From positions 1 to 56,091 of the forward strand of contig JAFZSP010000041.1 in NCBI GenBank assembly GCA_017619335.1: a stretch of 56,091 nucleotides of DNA. Direction: 5' to 3'. Below are positions 1 to 8,813 of this stretch, in pieces. Made by a program: the position numbers and the translations under genes. The notes under the pieces are model-generated. The model was not told the DNA's origin and made no database searches. It saw only the letters and a program-made list of their open reading frames with translations. Origin of the DNA: Bacteroidaceae bacterium (GTDB taxonomy: Bacteria; Bacteroidota; Bacteroidia; Bacteroidales; Bacteroidaceae). Position 1 is the stretch's first letter. Each line of letters begins with the position of its first letter.

Positions 1-35
1 ACAAACAACACTAAACACTAAACACTAAACTGAAA
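1..35. repeat. Heptamer direct repeats (ACTAAAC)
   Basis: Three or more copies of ACTAAAC in tandem lie just upstream of the small gene starting at 41. This is one of several 7-bp tandem repeats placed directly before start codons in this window. Confidence 0.7.
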
Positions 36-40
36 AGCTT

Positions 41-148
41 ATGAAGAAGGAAACTTGGAAGCGCATTCTGGACATCGTCATCACCATTCTGACCGCGATC
101 GTCACCGCACTCACCACCACCAGTTGTATTGGCAAGGGCCCGTTCTAA
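41..148 (+). CDS. Smalltalk family small membrane-anchored protein (35 aa)
   Basis: A complete 35-residue reading frame starts MKKETWKRIL and runs to TTTSCIGKGPF before TAA. The MKKETWK start, the single hydrophobic helix (about residues 8-27) and the S-C near the end match the 'smalltalk' proteins of Bacteroidetes. These are short peptides usually found beside an HU-like DNA-binding protein and an N-acetylmuramoyl-L-alanine amidase. Those partners, if present, lie left of the window; none follows on this side. The Cys within SC could be a lipidation site, but that is inference. Function is unknown in the family. It is followed by three hairpins, the last with a T-run, so it probably ends its transcription unit. 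Confidence 0.82.
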   Translation: MKKETWKRILDIVITILTAIVTALTTTSCIGKGPF

Positions 149-185
149 AAGCCTCACCCCCGAACCCCTGCCTCACATGCTTAAC

Positions 186-270
186 GGAGACTGCTACGAT
201 GAGGATAAACCTATCGTGCAGTCCCCGAGCACTGAGAAGTCATCTTCGATAACAACATTCAGTTGTTATC
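186..270 (+). other. Two hairpins downstream of the smalltalk gene
   Basis: A 13-bp stem with one bulge and one mismatch pairs 186-200 with 213-226 (core GACTGC and GCAGTC). A perfect 9-bp stem pairs 248-256 (GATAACAAC) with 262-270 (GTTGTTATC) around a 5-nt loop and is followed by TTT. The second could be a weak terminator. No gene is visible between 149 and 425. Confidence 0.5.
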
Positions 271-360
271 TTTGATGCCACCTTTGGAGAGGGGAGAGAG
301 GACCGAGTGGAACCCCGAGAGTTACACTTGTAACCTGAAACCAGAAACTATCTACTACTG

Positions 361-402
361 CTTGCCCGCGCCACATCATACCGATGGACGCGGGCAAGTT
401 TT
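361..402 (+). terminator. Intrinsic terminator
   Basis: Perfect 10-bp stem CTTGCCCGCG (361-370) / CGCGGGCAAG (389-398) with an 18-nt loop, followed by TTTT on the plus strand. It probably ends the unit containing the smalltalk gene. The other strand has no T-run. Confidence 0.7.
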
Positions 403-425
403 CCTACGTGCTGTCATCTGCATCA

Positions 426-929
426 TTAGAATATTACTTCATCGTCGCTGGTGCCGCTGCCGCTGCCAGTGGTGACTTCTTCCACGACTTCATCGGCAGG
501 CGGTGGAGTGGGAGCGGAGGCGTCGGCTGGTGGCTCCTGCGGGGAGGTTGCTTCTGGGGTTGAGGGATTGGAGATGGTGGGTTTGCGTGGCGCACTCTTC
601 TTGGGCGAGGAGGCGTTGAGGTCGGCACAGAGGGATTGCTTGATGAAGGCGGTGCGGATGGTGTCTCCGCCCAGGCGTATTTCGTACCAGCCGCTTTTCT
701 GGGCCACTACGTCCAGGACGGTGCCCTGCTTCACCTGCTGCTTGACGCCCTCTGCATCCAGGACGAAATCGAAATTGGTGCCGGGTCCTGTGCGCAAGTT
801 GGCGGTCTTCACGGCCACGCGCACCTGTTTCAGCACGCCGTCTGCCGTGTCTGTGGACTTGTGGCTGCACTTGCTGTAGAGAAAGTAGCCTGCCACGAGG
901 ATAAGGAGGAGATAAAATAGCTTTTTCAT
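426..929 (-). CDS. SH3-domain protein with N-terminal anchor
   Basis: 167 residues. An N-terminal hydrophobic segment (residues 3-18) followed by YSKC gives a membrane anchor or lipoprotein-like signal. Residues about 36-105 form a bacterial SH3 domain, with the typical VKTANLRTGPGTNFDFV stretch and GWYEIRL. Residues 108-150 are rich in Pro, Ser and Ala, and the tail is acidic (SDDEVIF). Bacterial SH3 domains usually bind cell wall or mediate protein contacts at the envelope. The gene lies 38 bp downstream of the stop-side of nothing else on this strand: it follows the NPCBM-repeat gene (stop at 968) in the same direction, so the two are probably cotranscribed, with heptamer repeats between them. 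Exact role unknown. Confidence 0.8.
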   Translation of the reverse strand: MKKLFYLLLILVAGYFLYSKCSHKSTDTADGVLKQVRVAVKTANLRTGPGTNFDFVLDAEGVKQQVKQGTVLDVVAQKSGWYEIRLGGDTIRTAFIKQSLCADLNASSPKKSAPRKPTISNPSTPEATSPQEPPADASAPTPPPADEVVEEVTTGSGSGTSDDEVIF

Positions 930-934
930 ATATT

Positions 935-985
935 ATAATTCACAATTCATAATTCACACTTCACAATTCACAATTCACAATTCAT
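935..985. repeat. Heptamer repeats (ACAATTC type)
   Basis: Degenerate tandem copies of the 7-mer ACAATTC/ATAATTC/CACAATT fill the gap before the SH3 gene start and run into the end of the upstream gene. Confidence 0.75.
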
Positions 986-3337
986 TTTCTTTTTCCTGAC
1001 TGTCATGTCATAGATGACGTACTGCCCGGAGCGCTCTTCACCACATTCCAGCCAGAACATGAGCTGGTGACAGCGGTTGATGGGGACGGTGACAGTGGTG
1101 GGTTTCATCTCGTTATAGACCCAGTACTCACCTACTTTCACTTGGTCGGCAAAGACGTCTAAGCGCACGGGCGGTGCCTTGAGTGTCTTTCCCTCGGGGT
1201 CGGTAATGAGCTTGATGGGGTTCTCGAATCCTTCAAAGACCTGTCGCATGGGATCCACGTAGGGGTAGCGGCAGGCGACGGTGAACGTGAGCTCGTCGTA
1301 CTCGCCGTAGGGGTTGAAGGCACAGGCCGAAGCCTGGTAGTCTCCTGCCCCGAAGAGGGACAACGCTCCCATCATCAGACCATTGCGGCTCAGTGAGGCA
1401 GCATCTTTCTTGTTGGCATTGTTCTTGAAGAGGCCAAACAAGCCCGCCGCCTCTCCTGCGCCAGCAGTGGTGCCTGTGACGGCTCCGATGTCACTGCTGG
1501 ACAACGCTCCTCCGACACCCGTGATGAACATAAACAGGGCGCTGAAGGGCGTGATGTTCTCAAAGGCAAAGGGGATGTTGGTCTCCAGCATGATACCTTT
1601 ATAGATTCTGGAGCCGTCGGGCATCTGGAAATAACGGCGCTGTGAACCGCCGTTCTGGAAGCAGTCATTGAAGTCGAAGTTGGTCAGCGAGCTCAGGAAA
1701 CGTCCCACGTAGTGATAATAGGGCTTCTGGCAGAGGTCGATGAGGTCGATGCTGTCCGGGCACTCGGGCTTGGGGTGCTGGAAGAGGTCGTTCTCCACCA
1801 CCTCACCGCGATAAAGTATGGCATCTCCGATGCCGAAATAACTCTCTTTCTTCTCGCCCGTTCCCGGCTTGGCAAAGGTCAGCGTGCGGCACTTGTTCAG
1901 GGGCACGGTGAAGTGCTGGTTGGGCCATGTGACGTGAATCATGGTGTCCAAGACCAACTTCCCGTCGCAGTAGATGCGGATGTCGTCATCACTCTGTGTG
2001 CGCCGCTTGGTCAGTGCGCCCACGGTGAAGGTCAGGTAGTCGAACTCCCCTGCGAGGTCAAATTTCCAGTAGGCCGAGATGTGCTCGTCCAGGAGCGTGC
2101 TGCCAGGTGTGAGGATGAAGCCCTCACTGAACGTTTCGCCACCCATGGAGAAGGTGTAGAAATCACTCTCGCCCGTGAAGAGGCTGTTCTCATAATTGGC
2201 AACGCCCTGCACGGAGTAGGGGCGGATATTGGAGATGAGCTTGCAGACGTCGGGCAACTTGGCGAGCTTGCTCTTGGAGGCATTGACGACGCCCGCCTGG
2301 GGCACCATCGCCAGGTCGTAACTCTTGGGATAGGCAAACATATTCACCACGCCGAACACCACGCCTCCGTTGAGGCGGCTGTTCTCGTCGATGCTGTGGA
2401 AGGACAGCTGGTTCACGCCCTCCACATCCAGCACCACCTGTTCTGCCAGGTCCAGCTGCGTGACGTGTTTCTCATAGAGAATCTTGCCGTCGCCCTTCAC
2501 CGTGAGCCAGCCTGTGGCGGCACTGGCCTGGTTGTCACGTGGCCCGATGATGAAGGACACCTTATTATATTTCTTCTGCAGCCAGAAGTAGGCCCACGCC
2601 TCGTTGTTGCCAGCCAGTGCCTGGTTGGCGGTGAACTCCAGGCCTGTCTTGTACTCCGCGCGGTTGATGCTGATGCTCTCTGTCTTGCGGATGCCTTTCA
2701 CCTCCTTGGCTGTGATGGGGTGTACCCATCCGGAGTGGCGAATGAAGTGGGGATAGAGCTGTCCCACCAGCTGCACGCGGTCGTTCAGCGGGATGCCGCG
2801 CAGCGGGTCGGCACTGGGCTGTGGTTCCTGCCCGGCTTTCCACAGCTTCACGGCTCCGAAGGCCAGGTTTGCCTCGCCCTTTAAGATGTCGAAGCGCAGC
2901 TTGCGGGCCCCTTTCAAATCAACCACACACTCCTGCGGCGCGTCGTGTTCCCAGATGACTTTGTCCAGCACGCGGCGGTCGTCGGCCTTGATGGTGAGGA
3001 TGCAATTGTACTTGTCCGTGGCAGCATTGGGCGCATCCGGTCCCACGATGAAGCTCATCTTCTCATAACCCGCGGGCAGGTCAAAAATCACGTAGCCGGG
3101 CGTGTTGGCGCTGATGAAGCCGCCGCGTCCGCTGCCCAGGGTGAAACCACCTTTGTACTTGTAGATGGCAATCTGCATCACGCCGTCGCCCTTTGTCGGG
3201 TAGGCCTTATAGTGCCGCTCCTCCGTGGGTTGATAGACATCCGTCAGGTAGGTTTGTGCCGAAACGATGGATGGAGCCGCAAGCAGCAGGTACAAGGCGA
3301 TGATTATAGCATAGTTTTTTTGTAGTGCAGTCCTCAT
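968..3337 (-). CDS. Secreted protein with four NPCBM-like carbohydrate-binding modules
   Basis: 789 residues with a signal peptide ending near SIVSAQ (residue 28). Four copies of one beta-sandwich pattern are visible at about residues 65-166, 228-335, 385-510 and 570-785. Each has a hydrophobic-aromatic strand (YEKMSFIVG, YNKVSFIIG, FDYLTFTVG, YDELTFTVA), a strand with D/K-G and L (DGKILYEK, CDGKLVLD), a V-L/P-hydrophobic strand and a closing F-G-I/V strand. This is the NPCBM (NEW2-like) fold, normally attached to glycosidases, but no catalytic domain is present. The fourth copy carries a Gly/Ala/Ser-rich insertion (about 585-650). Likely an exported glycan-binding protein; the substrate cannot be read. 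Probably cotranscribed with the SH3 gene downstream. Confidence 0.72.
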   Translation of the reverse strand: MRTALQKNYAIIIALYLLLAAPSIVSAQTYLTDVYQPTEERHYKAYPTKGDGVMQIAIYKYKGGFTLGSGRGGFISANTPGYVIFDLPAGYEKMSFIVGPDAPNAATDKYNCILTIKADDRRVLDKVIWEHDAPQECVVDLKGARKLRFDILKGEANLAFGAVKLWKAGQEPQPSADPLRGIPLNDRVQLVGQLYPHFIRHSGWVHPITAKEVKGIRKTESISINRAEYKTGLEFTANQALAGNNEAWAYFWLQKKYNKVSFIIGPRDNQASAATGWLTVKGDGKILYEKHVTQLDLAEQVVLDVEGVNQLSFHSIDENSRLNGGVVFGVVNMFAYPKSYDLAMVPQAGVVNASKSKLAKLPDVCKLISNIRPYSVQGVANYENSLFTGESDFYTFSMGGETFSEGFILTPGSTLLDEHISAYWKFDLAGEFDYLTFTVGALTKRRTQSDDDIRIYCDGKLVLDTMIHVTWPNQHFTVPLNKCRTLTFAKPGTGEKKESYFGIGDAILYRGEVVENDLFQHPKPECPDSIDLIDLCQKPYYHYVGRFLSSLTNFDFNDCFQNGGSQRRYFQMPDGSRIYKGIMLETNIPFAFENITPFSALFMFITGVGGALSSSDIGAVTGTTAGAGEAAGLFGLFKNNANKKDAASLSRNGLMMGALSLFGAGDYQASACAFNPYGEYDELTFTVACRYPYVDPMRQVFEGFENPIKLITDPEGKTLKAPPVRLDVFADQVKVGEYWVYNEMKPTTVTVPINRCHQLMFWLECGEERSGQYVIYDMTVRKKKMNCEL

Positions 3338-3365
3338 TATGAATCATTTTAGGTTCTTTTGGCTG

Positions 3366-3373
3366 CAAACTTA
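3366..3373 (-). promoter_or_regulatory. Promoter -7 element for the NPCBM gene
   Basis: Minus-strand TAAGTTTG fits the Bacteroidetes -7 consensus TAnnTTTG and lies 29 bp before the start codon at 3337. The -33 region is a poly-A/T tract without a clear TTG. Confidence 0.5.
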
Positions 3374-3415
3374 CAAAAAAAAAGAAAAAAAGATGCGATT
3401 CTACAGAAAAAAGTG

Positions 3416-3423
3416 TATCTTTG
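3416..3423 (+). promoter_or_regulatory. Promoter -7 element for the Sel1 operon
   Basis: TATCTTTG matches TAnnTTTG and sits 33 bp before the ATG at 3457. It is divergent from the minus-strand promoter at 3366-3373. Confidence 0.6.
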
Positions 3424-3456
3424 TGCCGAAATATATGTGTTCTTTAACAAAATCCC

Positions 3457-4632
3457 ATGGCAACGACGCTCTTAAACACTCATGACGAACCATTCTTGCA
3501 ACGCTTTCGCACCAGGGAACGCGTCTTCAGCCTCACTGACGACGAGGTCCAAGACCTGAAGCAAGCAGCAGAGCAGGGTGACGCCTTTGCTCAATATGGC
3601 TATGGCCGTTGGCTCTACTACCATTACCCCTACGACGGCGCCTTGCGCGAAGCCGAACAGTTGTTCTCGGGTGTGAAGGATATCATTCCGGACGCCCTTG
3701 CTGCCTATGCACAGATGTGGCGCTACGGTGAGACGCAGGAGAATCGGATGGATGTGGAGCGATGCAGGGAACTGATGAAGACCGCCCTCGCCCGGGGCAG
3801 CCAACTGGCAGACCTGCAGACGGCCCGCTATCGCATCTTCGGCATCTTCTGTGAGGCCGAGCCCCAGGGCGTTTCACAGATGATCGAACAGCGGGTGAAG
3901 GGTTGTCAGGTGAACGACCCCGCATGGTTCACGATGCTGGCTTTTGCATACGAGGAATTGGGACAAATTGATGATGCCATCCGCTGTTACGAACAGGCCA
4001 TCCAGCTCGGAGAAATCGAAGACTATGCCTATCTGGCTATGCTCTACCACCAGCGTGGCAATATGGCACTCTATGAGGAACTGATGGAGGAGGGTATCGA
4101 GAAAGGATGTGCGCTGTGCATGATATACCAGGCCGATATGAGTGAGGATGATTTTGAGGAACTGACGACCGAGGAACGGCAACAGTTGCACACGACCGTT
4201 GATGAACGTTTGCGCCGTGGTCTGCAGCTGGGTGAAGGGATGTGTGCCTACTATCTTTACTCGCATTATTATTATGGCGGATTGGGCTATACGCTGGACA
4301 AGCCCAAGGCATTTGCCTTTCTGGAGCAGGGCGTTCGACTGGGAAGTACCACTTGCATGATTGAACAGGCGCTGGAGGCCCAGAGCGCAGGCCTTCCCGG
4401 CAGGTCGTTGACACCTGACGACAAGGCCGAGTTGTGGCTCCGTGCAGCCCGCTATTCACCCACCGACGATGATGCCTTGTATTATCTCCAGCGTGTGAGC
4501 GAACCTGCCTTCCTGCTCCGACACAAGGATGAGTTGGAACGCTACTGGAAGCCGCGCTTCAAGGAAATACCTCCAGAAGAAGAGGAAGATGCGGAGGACG
4601 AGGATGACGGCCGTTATGATGCCTGGGCCTGA
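3457..4632 (+). CDS. Sel1-repeat protein
   Basis: 391 residues without signal peptide, so probably cytoplasmic. It contains a string of Sel1-like repeats, the short TPR relatives. Examples are AAEQGDAFAQYGYGRWLYY near residue 35, LMKTALARGSQLADLQTARY near 108, AIRCYEQAIQLGEIEDYAYLAML near 175 and AFLEQGVRLGSTTCMIEQAL near 290. The C-terminus is strongly acidic (PPEEEEDAEDEDDG). Sel1 proteins act as scaffolds for protein contacts. It is first of three genes (3457, 4670, 5295) with gaps of 37 and 31 bp, so an operon is likely. The other two are unassigned, and no enzyme in the set points to a pathway. Confidence 0.75.
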   Translation: MATTLLNTHDEPFLQRFRTRERVFSLTDDEVQDLKQAAEQGDAFAQYGYGRWLYYHYPYDGALREAEQLFSGVKDIIPDALAAYAQMWRYGETQENRMDVERCRELMKTALARGSQLADLQTARYRIFGIFCEAEPQGVSQMIEQRVKGCQVNDPAWFTMLAFAYEELGQIDDAIRCYEQAIQLGEIEDYAYLAMLYHQRGNMALYEELMEEGIEKGCALCMIYQADMSEDDFEELTTEERQQLHTTVDERLRRGLQLGEGMCAYYLYSHYYYGGLGYTLDKPKAFAFLEQGVRLGSTTCMIEQALEAQSAGLPGRSLTPDDKAELWLRAARYSPTDDDALYYLQRVSEPAFLLRHKDELERYWKPRFKEIPPEEEEDAEDEDDGRYDAWA

Positions 4633-4669
4633 AAGAGTGAATTGTGAATTAACAAAATGAGATAGAGTT

Positions 4670-5263
4670 ATGGATAATAAAAAGAGAATAGAATGCCTGA
4701 TCGCTAACGTGGACAAGATGCGCGAGAACACACAGGAAATGCGGATGTGGAAGAACATCCCGCTGGCGAAGGAGTGTGTTCAACTGCTGCGAGACCTTGA
4801 CGACCCCGAAGAGACGCCGATGGGCAAGGCACTGGCCTGCGAGGCCATTATTGCACAGTTGCCAGAATATGATGTACCACGTCTGGTGCTCAGCATCTTG
4901 CGTTATAAGCTGGAACTGATTCAGCAGTCAGATGAACAAGATCCGGAACGTTATCCCACAGCAGAAGAAGTACAGACAGAAATACAACGGCTCGAAGATT
5001 ACATTGACACGGAACACGTCGGTGACGAAGAGTTCCGTGAGAGATACCATCGGCACCTGAAATCAGCGCCCATTGAGCGCACGCCCCTGTGGGAAGAAAA
5101 CTATTACGAGGTGGAACAGGAGTGCGACCGCCGACTGGGCGACACGCCGAGGGGAATGGGCTTCTGTTTTGCCTACTGGCCCACGCTGCGGAGTGTGCTC
5201 GCCGAGCGCGGTATTCTTTGGCAGTCGCCTCATGAGCTGAATCCGCATGTCATGTTTGATTAA
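4670..5263 (+). CDS. Conserved hypothetical protein with YW...LRSVL...NPHVMFD tail
   Basis: 197 residues, charged and without signal or membrane segment. The first 130 residues are helical and rich in Glu/Arg. The last 45 contain GMGFCFAYWPTLRSVLAERG and end NPHVMFD. I know this tail pattern (G.C..YW..L...L...G..W.SP.E.NP.V.FD) only as a recurrent ending of uncharacterised Bacteroidetes proteins, and no function follows from it. It lies between a Sel1 protein and a MORN-like protein in the same direction, so the three probably work together. The ATG at 4670 follows a stretch with GTGAATTGTGAATT repeats. Confidence 0.6.
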   Translation: MDNKKRIECLIANVDKMRENTQEMRMWKNIPLAKECVQLLRDLDDPEETPMGKALACEAIIAQLPEYDVPRLVLSILRYKLELIQQSDEQDPERYPTAEEVQTEIQRLEDYIDTEHVGDEEFRERYHRHLKSAPIERTPLWEENYYEVEQECDRRLGDTPRGMGFCFAYWPTLRSVLAERGILWQSPHELNPHVMFD

Positions 5264-5294
5264 ATCGTAAAACGTAAATAAATAGTACAATCCT

Positions 5295-6929
5295 ATGGCA
5301 ACTGTTTGTTATATTAACGTTTATCAGGGCTACATCGACCGTGGGGCAACAGTGAGCAGCATGCCTTGTGAGCACTATGAAGTCGATGAGGAACAAATCA
5401 AAGTGGGAGAGCCGCTGCCAAAGTTCAAGTGCAGCAACCCCGTGGTGACGGCTTACGACGGACAACAACTCACGCTGGAGTTGCGCGGCAAGACTTTCAC
5501 TATCAAGGTAGGCCAGGAGGTGGAGATTGACAGCACCTCATACGAAGTGGGGATGGGTGTCCATAGTAGCAAACGCTACTGTGTGAAGCTCATCAGCAAG
5601 GAACTGATCTATAAAGGCGACTGGCAGTTTGCCGACACCATCATGCAGAAACTGGCCGGCCCCATTGGCGACGGAGAGGTGTGGTACCCGGGCGGCGACC
5701 ACTTCAAGGGTACCTTCCACCTGAGCTATGCCTGTATCAGTGGCCCGGCCTACGCTGCCGACGGACGCTACGACTTTGCCGACGGCTCATGGATTGAGCG
5801 GGCGTGGATCCACACCTCGAAGGACCGTGAACCGCAGTGGTGGGGACTGCACGGCGTGTTCCGCATCCGTCGTCCCAAGCTGCATCCCGATTATCCTTCG
5901 TTCGACACCCCCGACTCCATTGCGATGTTTCTGCATGGTGGCAAGCGCTATGGTTTCGAGCTGTTTCTGGGAGAGAAACCCTGGGTCCGGGAGTGGTACG
6001 CTGGCGACCGCATCGTGCGCTATTCGGCACCGGATGAGCTGTTCCAGTATGAGGTGGTGGATTTCGAGTTGGACGAGACCAGCCGCGTGGATTGCACCAC
6101 GCTGCGCCTGACGCTCCGCGATGGCAACAAGGTCTATCGCATTGAGCAGCAGGGCGGAAGATATGTTGCCAACCAGTATGATAATTACATTTACGAGCCC
6201 TCTACCCACGCCACCGTGGAGCTGCCGAATGGCGACATCCTGGAGCACTATGGTGACGACGTGCGGGACTTCAAACCCTACGACGGCTATGTTGATGTCT
6301 ATTGTGCCAAGACAGGCATGAGCCGTAAAGAGCACTGGAAACAAGGCCAGCTGACCGATGACCAGGAGTGGCAGCGCGACAGCCGCTCATCCACCAAGGT
6401 GACGCTGCCCGATCCCACTGGAATCGGCGACGAACTGGAAGCCTACGTCTGGAAGGACGGACACATCGAATATCAATATAAAGAGTGGGTGTATGATGGT
6501 GAGGTGCGCAACAACCGCCCCGACGGTCAGGGCGTGCTCGTGGGTGACCGCCGCCACGGCAACCGCCGCTACGAAGGTATCTTCATCAATGGTGTCTTTG
6601 TCAGTGACGAGGAACAGTTTGACGGCGAGATCAAGCTGCACGTCAAGAGCGGCCATAAGTCCTGGAGCGTCTATAGCGATGGTGAATGGGAATACCATGA
6701 GGAAGACTTCGTGGCCAAGCGGGGCCGACTGAACTTCGACGGCTTCTGGGGCTACGAAATCACAAGCATCAAGCCGGAATGCATCATCATCGAGTACTAC
6801 GACAAGAAGTACGAACTGCGCCCAGACAAGCCCTTGCGTCTCTCAAAGGAAATCGAGGGCCGCGAGTACAGTGACGGCTGTGTCTATGATGGTGACGACT
6901 ACTCGCTGGAGCTTACTTGGCAGCAGTAA
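5295..6929 (+). CDS. MORN-like repeat protein, hypothetical
   Basis: 544 residues, no signal peptide, very rich in Tyr, Trp, Gly and Asp. Several stretches have the MORN look (YxGxxxxxxxxGxG): YDGEVRNNRPDGQGVLVGD near residue 397, RYEGIFINGVF near 425, and more degenerate ones such as YAADGRYDFADGSW near 153 and YKGDWQFADTIMQ near 110. MORN repeats form beta-hairpin rods that bind membranes or proteins. The N-terminal 100 residues do not resemble anything I can name. Third gene of the Sel1 / orphan / MORN cassette; it ends 12 bp from the convergent aminopeptidase gene with no terminator visible between them. Confidence 0.62.
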   Translation: MATVCYINVYQGYIDRGATVSSMPCEHYEVDEEQIKVGEPLPKFKCSNPVVTAYDGQQLTLELRGKTFTIKVGQEVEIDSTSYEVGMGVHSSKRYCVKLISKELIYKGDWQFADTIMQKLAGPIGDGEVWYPGGDHFKGTFHLSYACISGPAYAADGRYDFADGSWIERAWIHTSKDREPQWWGLHGVFRIRRPKLHPDYPSFDTPDSIAMFLHGGKRYGFELFLGEKPWVREWYAGDRIVRYSAPDELFQYEVVDFELDETSRVDCTTLRLTLRDGNKVYRIEQQGGRYVANQYDNYIYEPSTHATVELPNGDILEHYGDDVRDFKPYDGYVDVYCAKTGMSRKEHWKQGQLTDDQEWQRDSRSSTKVTLPDPTGIGDELEAYVWKDGHIEYQYKEWVYDGEVRNNRPDGQGVLVGDRRHGNRRYEGIFINGVFVSDEEQFDGEIKLHVKSGHKSWSVYSDGEWEYHEEDFVAKRGRLNFDGFWGYEITSIKPECIIIEYYDKKYELRPDKPLRLSKEIEGREYSDGCVYDGDDYSLELTWQQ

Positions 6930-6941
6930 AGAGGCGGATTG

Positions 6942-8813
6942 TCAGAAGGGTGCGGTGTGCTCCTGGAGCCATTGGCGGTCAGCGGGATTGTCCAGCAGGG
7001 GGAGGAGCATCTCGCGCACGTGGGCGTGATACTTATTAAGGTAGTCAATCTCGTCGGCGGCCATCATTTCCCGGACAATGGGAGTGGTGTCTATGGGACA
7101 GAGCGTGAGGGGCTCCAATCGGAGCCAAGAGTCCTCTTCATCCCTCCTGATCAGCATCGTATTTTCTGTGCGGCAGCCGTGACTGCCAGTGATGTAGATG
7201 CCAGGTTCGATGGTGACAGTCATTCCGGCGTGCAGGGGAGCAGGCATCCAATTCATGCGGAACTGGTGGGGACCCTCGTGGACGCTGAGGTAGCTGCCGA
7301 CGCCGTGTCCCGTGCCGTGGCCGTAGTTCTTGTGATCCTGCCACATGGCGTAGCGGGCGAGCACGTCTAACTGTGTGCCGCTGGTGCCGTCTGGGAAGAC
7401 TGCGGTGGCCAAGCGGATGTGACCTTTGAGGACGAGGGTGTAGTCACGCCGTTCCTCGTCTGTAAGTGGCCCGAGGGCGATGGTGCGAGTGATGTCAGTG
7501 GTGCCGCAGTCATATTGTGCGCCGCTGTCCAAGAGCAGCAGGCCGCGGGGTTCCAGAGGGACGTCGGTCCCGGGCGTGGCTTCGTAGTGGACAATGGCAC
7601 CGTGAGGGCCGTAGCCCGCGATGGTGTCAAAACTCAGGTCGCGGAAGCCCTTCTGCTCTGCGCGCAAGGCGGTGAGTTTCTTGTCAATGGAGATTTCTGT
7701 CTGAGATGTTTTATCTACCTCTTCCAGCCATCTTAGGAATTTCACCATCGCCACGCCGTCCCGCAGCATTGCCTGACGGAAACCGGCTATTTCTGCCTCG
7801 TTTTTGATGGCACGCAGGGCTGGCACAGGTGAGGGGTATTCATAATAGATGCGGGCACCTTCCAACCGGATGGCAGCGGCCAGTGCTGTGTTGGTCACAG
7901 AGGGGTCATACTGCATCTGTAAGGTCTCGTCTATGCGGCCCGTGTAGAGGTCTTCGAGGATGTCTTGGTAGGGGCGGACGTGTACGTTCAGCGTTTGCAG
8001 GTAACGTTCCACCTCGGGCGTTACCTGAGCAGGGTTGACGTATAGAAAAGCCTCCTTTGGCAGCACCACGAGGTAGGAGACGAAGACTGGTGTGCAATGG
8101 ATGTCGCTGCCGCGCAGGTTCAGTGTCCAAGCAATTTCATCGAGCTGGGTGATGATGATGCTCTCGGCGTCTGTCAGCGAGGCTCGGATGTCGGTCAGTT
8201 TCTCTTCTGCAGAGCGCCCGGCCAGCTCCAAAGGCTGGATTTCTATAGGATTCAGCGGCAGGGCGGGACGATCGGTCCAGAGGTCGTTCTCGGGACTCTC
8301 TTCCACAATGGCGAAGTGCAAATCCAACTGCTCTCCCACCAGCTCCACTTCCTTATTCACGCTGCGCTTGATTTCCCATCCATAGCGCGGTAGCAGGTCT
8401 TCCAGCTCCTCGGCATATTCCTCTGGCATCGCCCAGCCGTTCACGCCCAATTGCCAGAAGACGTCTTCTGCTTGCGGCTCGTCGGCCTCTTCTGCCAGCC
8501 AGTCTGCTATTTCCTTGGACGTCACCTGATTGCGGCTGCATCGGACGACTTCAAAGGGTGTGCCAGATGTCTGCTCCTCGGCAGCTAACCAGTAACGGCT
8601 GTCGGTCCAGAGAGCAGCACGCTGAAGGCTGACGACGGCGGTACCGGCAGAGCCGTTGAAACCGGAAATCCATTCACGGGCCTTCCAATGGTCGGGCACA
8701 TACTCTCCCGCATGGGGGTCGGTGCTGAGAAAGATATAAGCTGAGAGGCCTCGGGGGCGCATCCACTGGCGCAGTGCCTCCACTCGTTGGGTAATGATGT
8801 CTGAATGATTCAT
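6942..8813 (-). CDS. pepP: Xaa-Pro aminopeptidase (M24 family)
   Basis: 623 residues. The protein has the three-part layout of the longer aminopeptidase P enzymes: two creatinase-type N-terminal domains (about 1-310) and a C-terminal M24 'pita-bread' metallopeptidase. The five metal ligands are present: two Asp in LLLDSGAQYDCGTTDIT (about 428-442), His in GTGHGVGSYLSVHEGP (about 507), Glu in TIEPGIY (about 534) and Glu in CRTENTML (about 549). It removes an N-terminal residue preceding proline. There is no signal peptide, so it is cytoplasmic. Monocistronic; a TACTTTTG element lies 30 bp upstream, separated from the ATG by GAGGTTGT-type octamer repeats. Confidence 0.92.
   Translation of the reverse strand: MNHSDIITQRVEALRQWMRPRGLSAYIFLSTDPHAGEYVPDHWKAREWISGFNGSAGTAVVSLQRAALWTDSRYWLAAEEQTSGTPFEVVRCSRNQVTSKEIADWLAEEADEPQAEDVFWQLGVNGWAMPEEYAEELEDLLPRYGWEIKRSVNKEVELVGEQLDLHFAIVEESPENDLWTDRPALPLNPIEIQPLELAGRSAEEKLTDIRASLTDAESIIITQLDEIAWTLNLRGSDIHCTPVFVSYLVVLPKEAFLYVNPAQVTPEVERYLQTLNVHVRPYQDILEDLYTGRIDETLQMQYDPSVTNTALAAAIRLEGARIYYEYPSPVPALRAIKNEAEIAGFRQAMLRDGVAMVKFLRWLEEVDKTSQTEISIDKKLTALRAEQKGFRDLSFDTIAGYGPHGAIVHYEATPGTDVPLEPRGLLLLDSGAQYDCGTTDITRTIALGPLTDEERRDYTLVLKGHIRLATAVFPDGTSGTQLDVLARYAMWQDHKNYGHGTGHGVGSYLSVHEGPHQFRMNWMPAPLHAGMTVTIEPGIYITGSHGCRTENTMLIRRDEEDSWLRLEPLTLCPIDTTPIVREMMAADEIDYLNKYHAHVREMLLPLLDNPADRQWLQEHTAPF

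Noticed and set aside
1712..2884. 390-residue open frame on the plus strand
   Set aside because: Entirely antisense to the NPCBM gene, whose product has a signal peptide and repeated modules; the plus frame has no recognisable domain.
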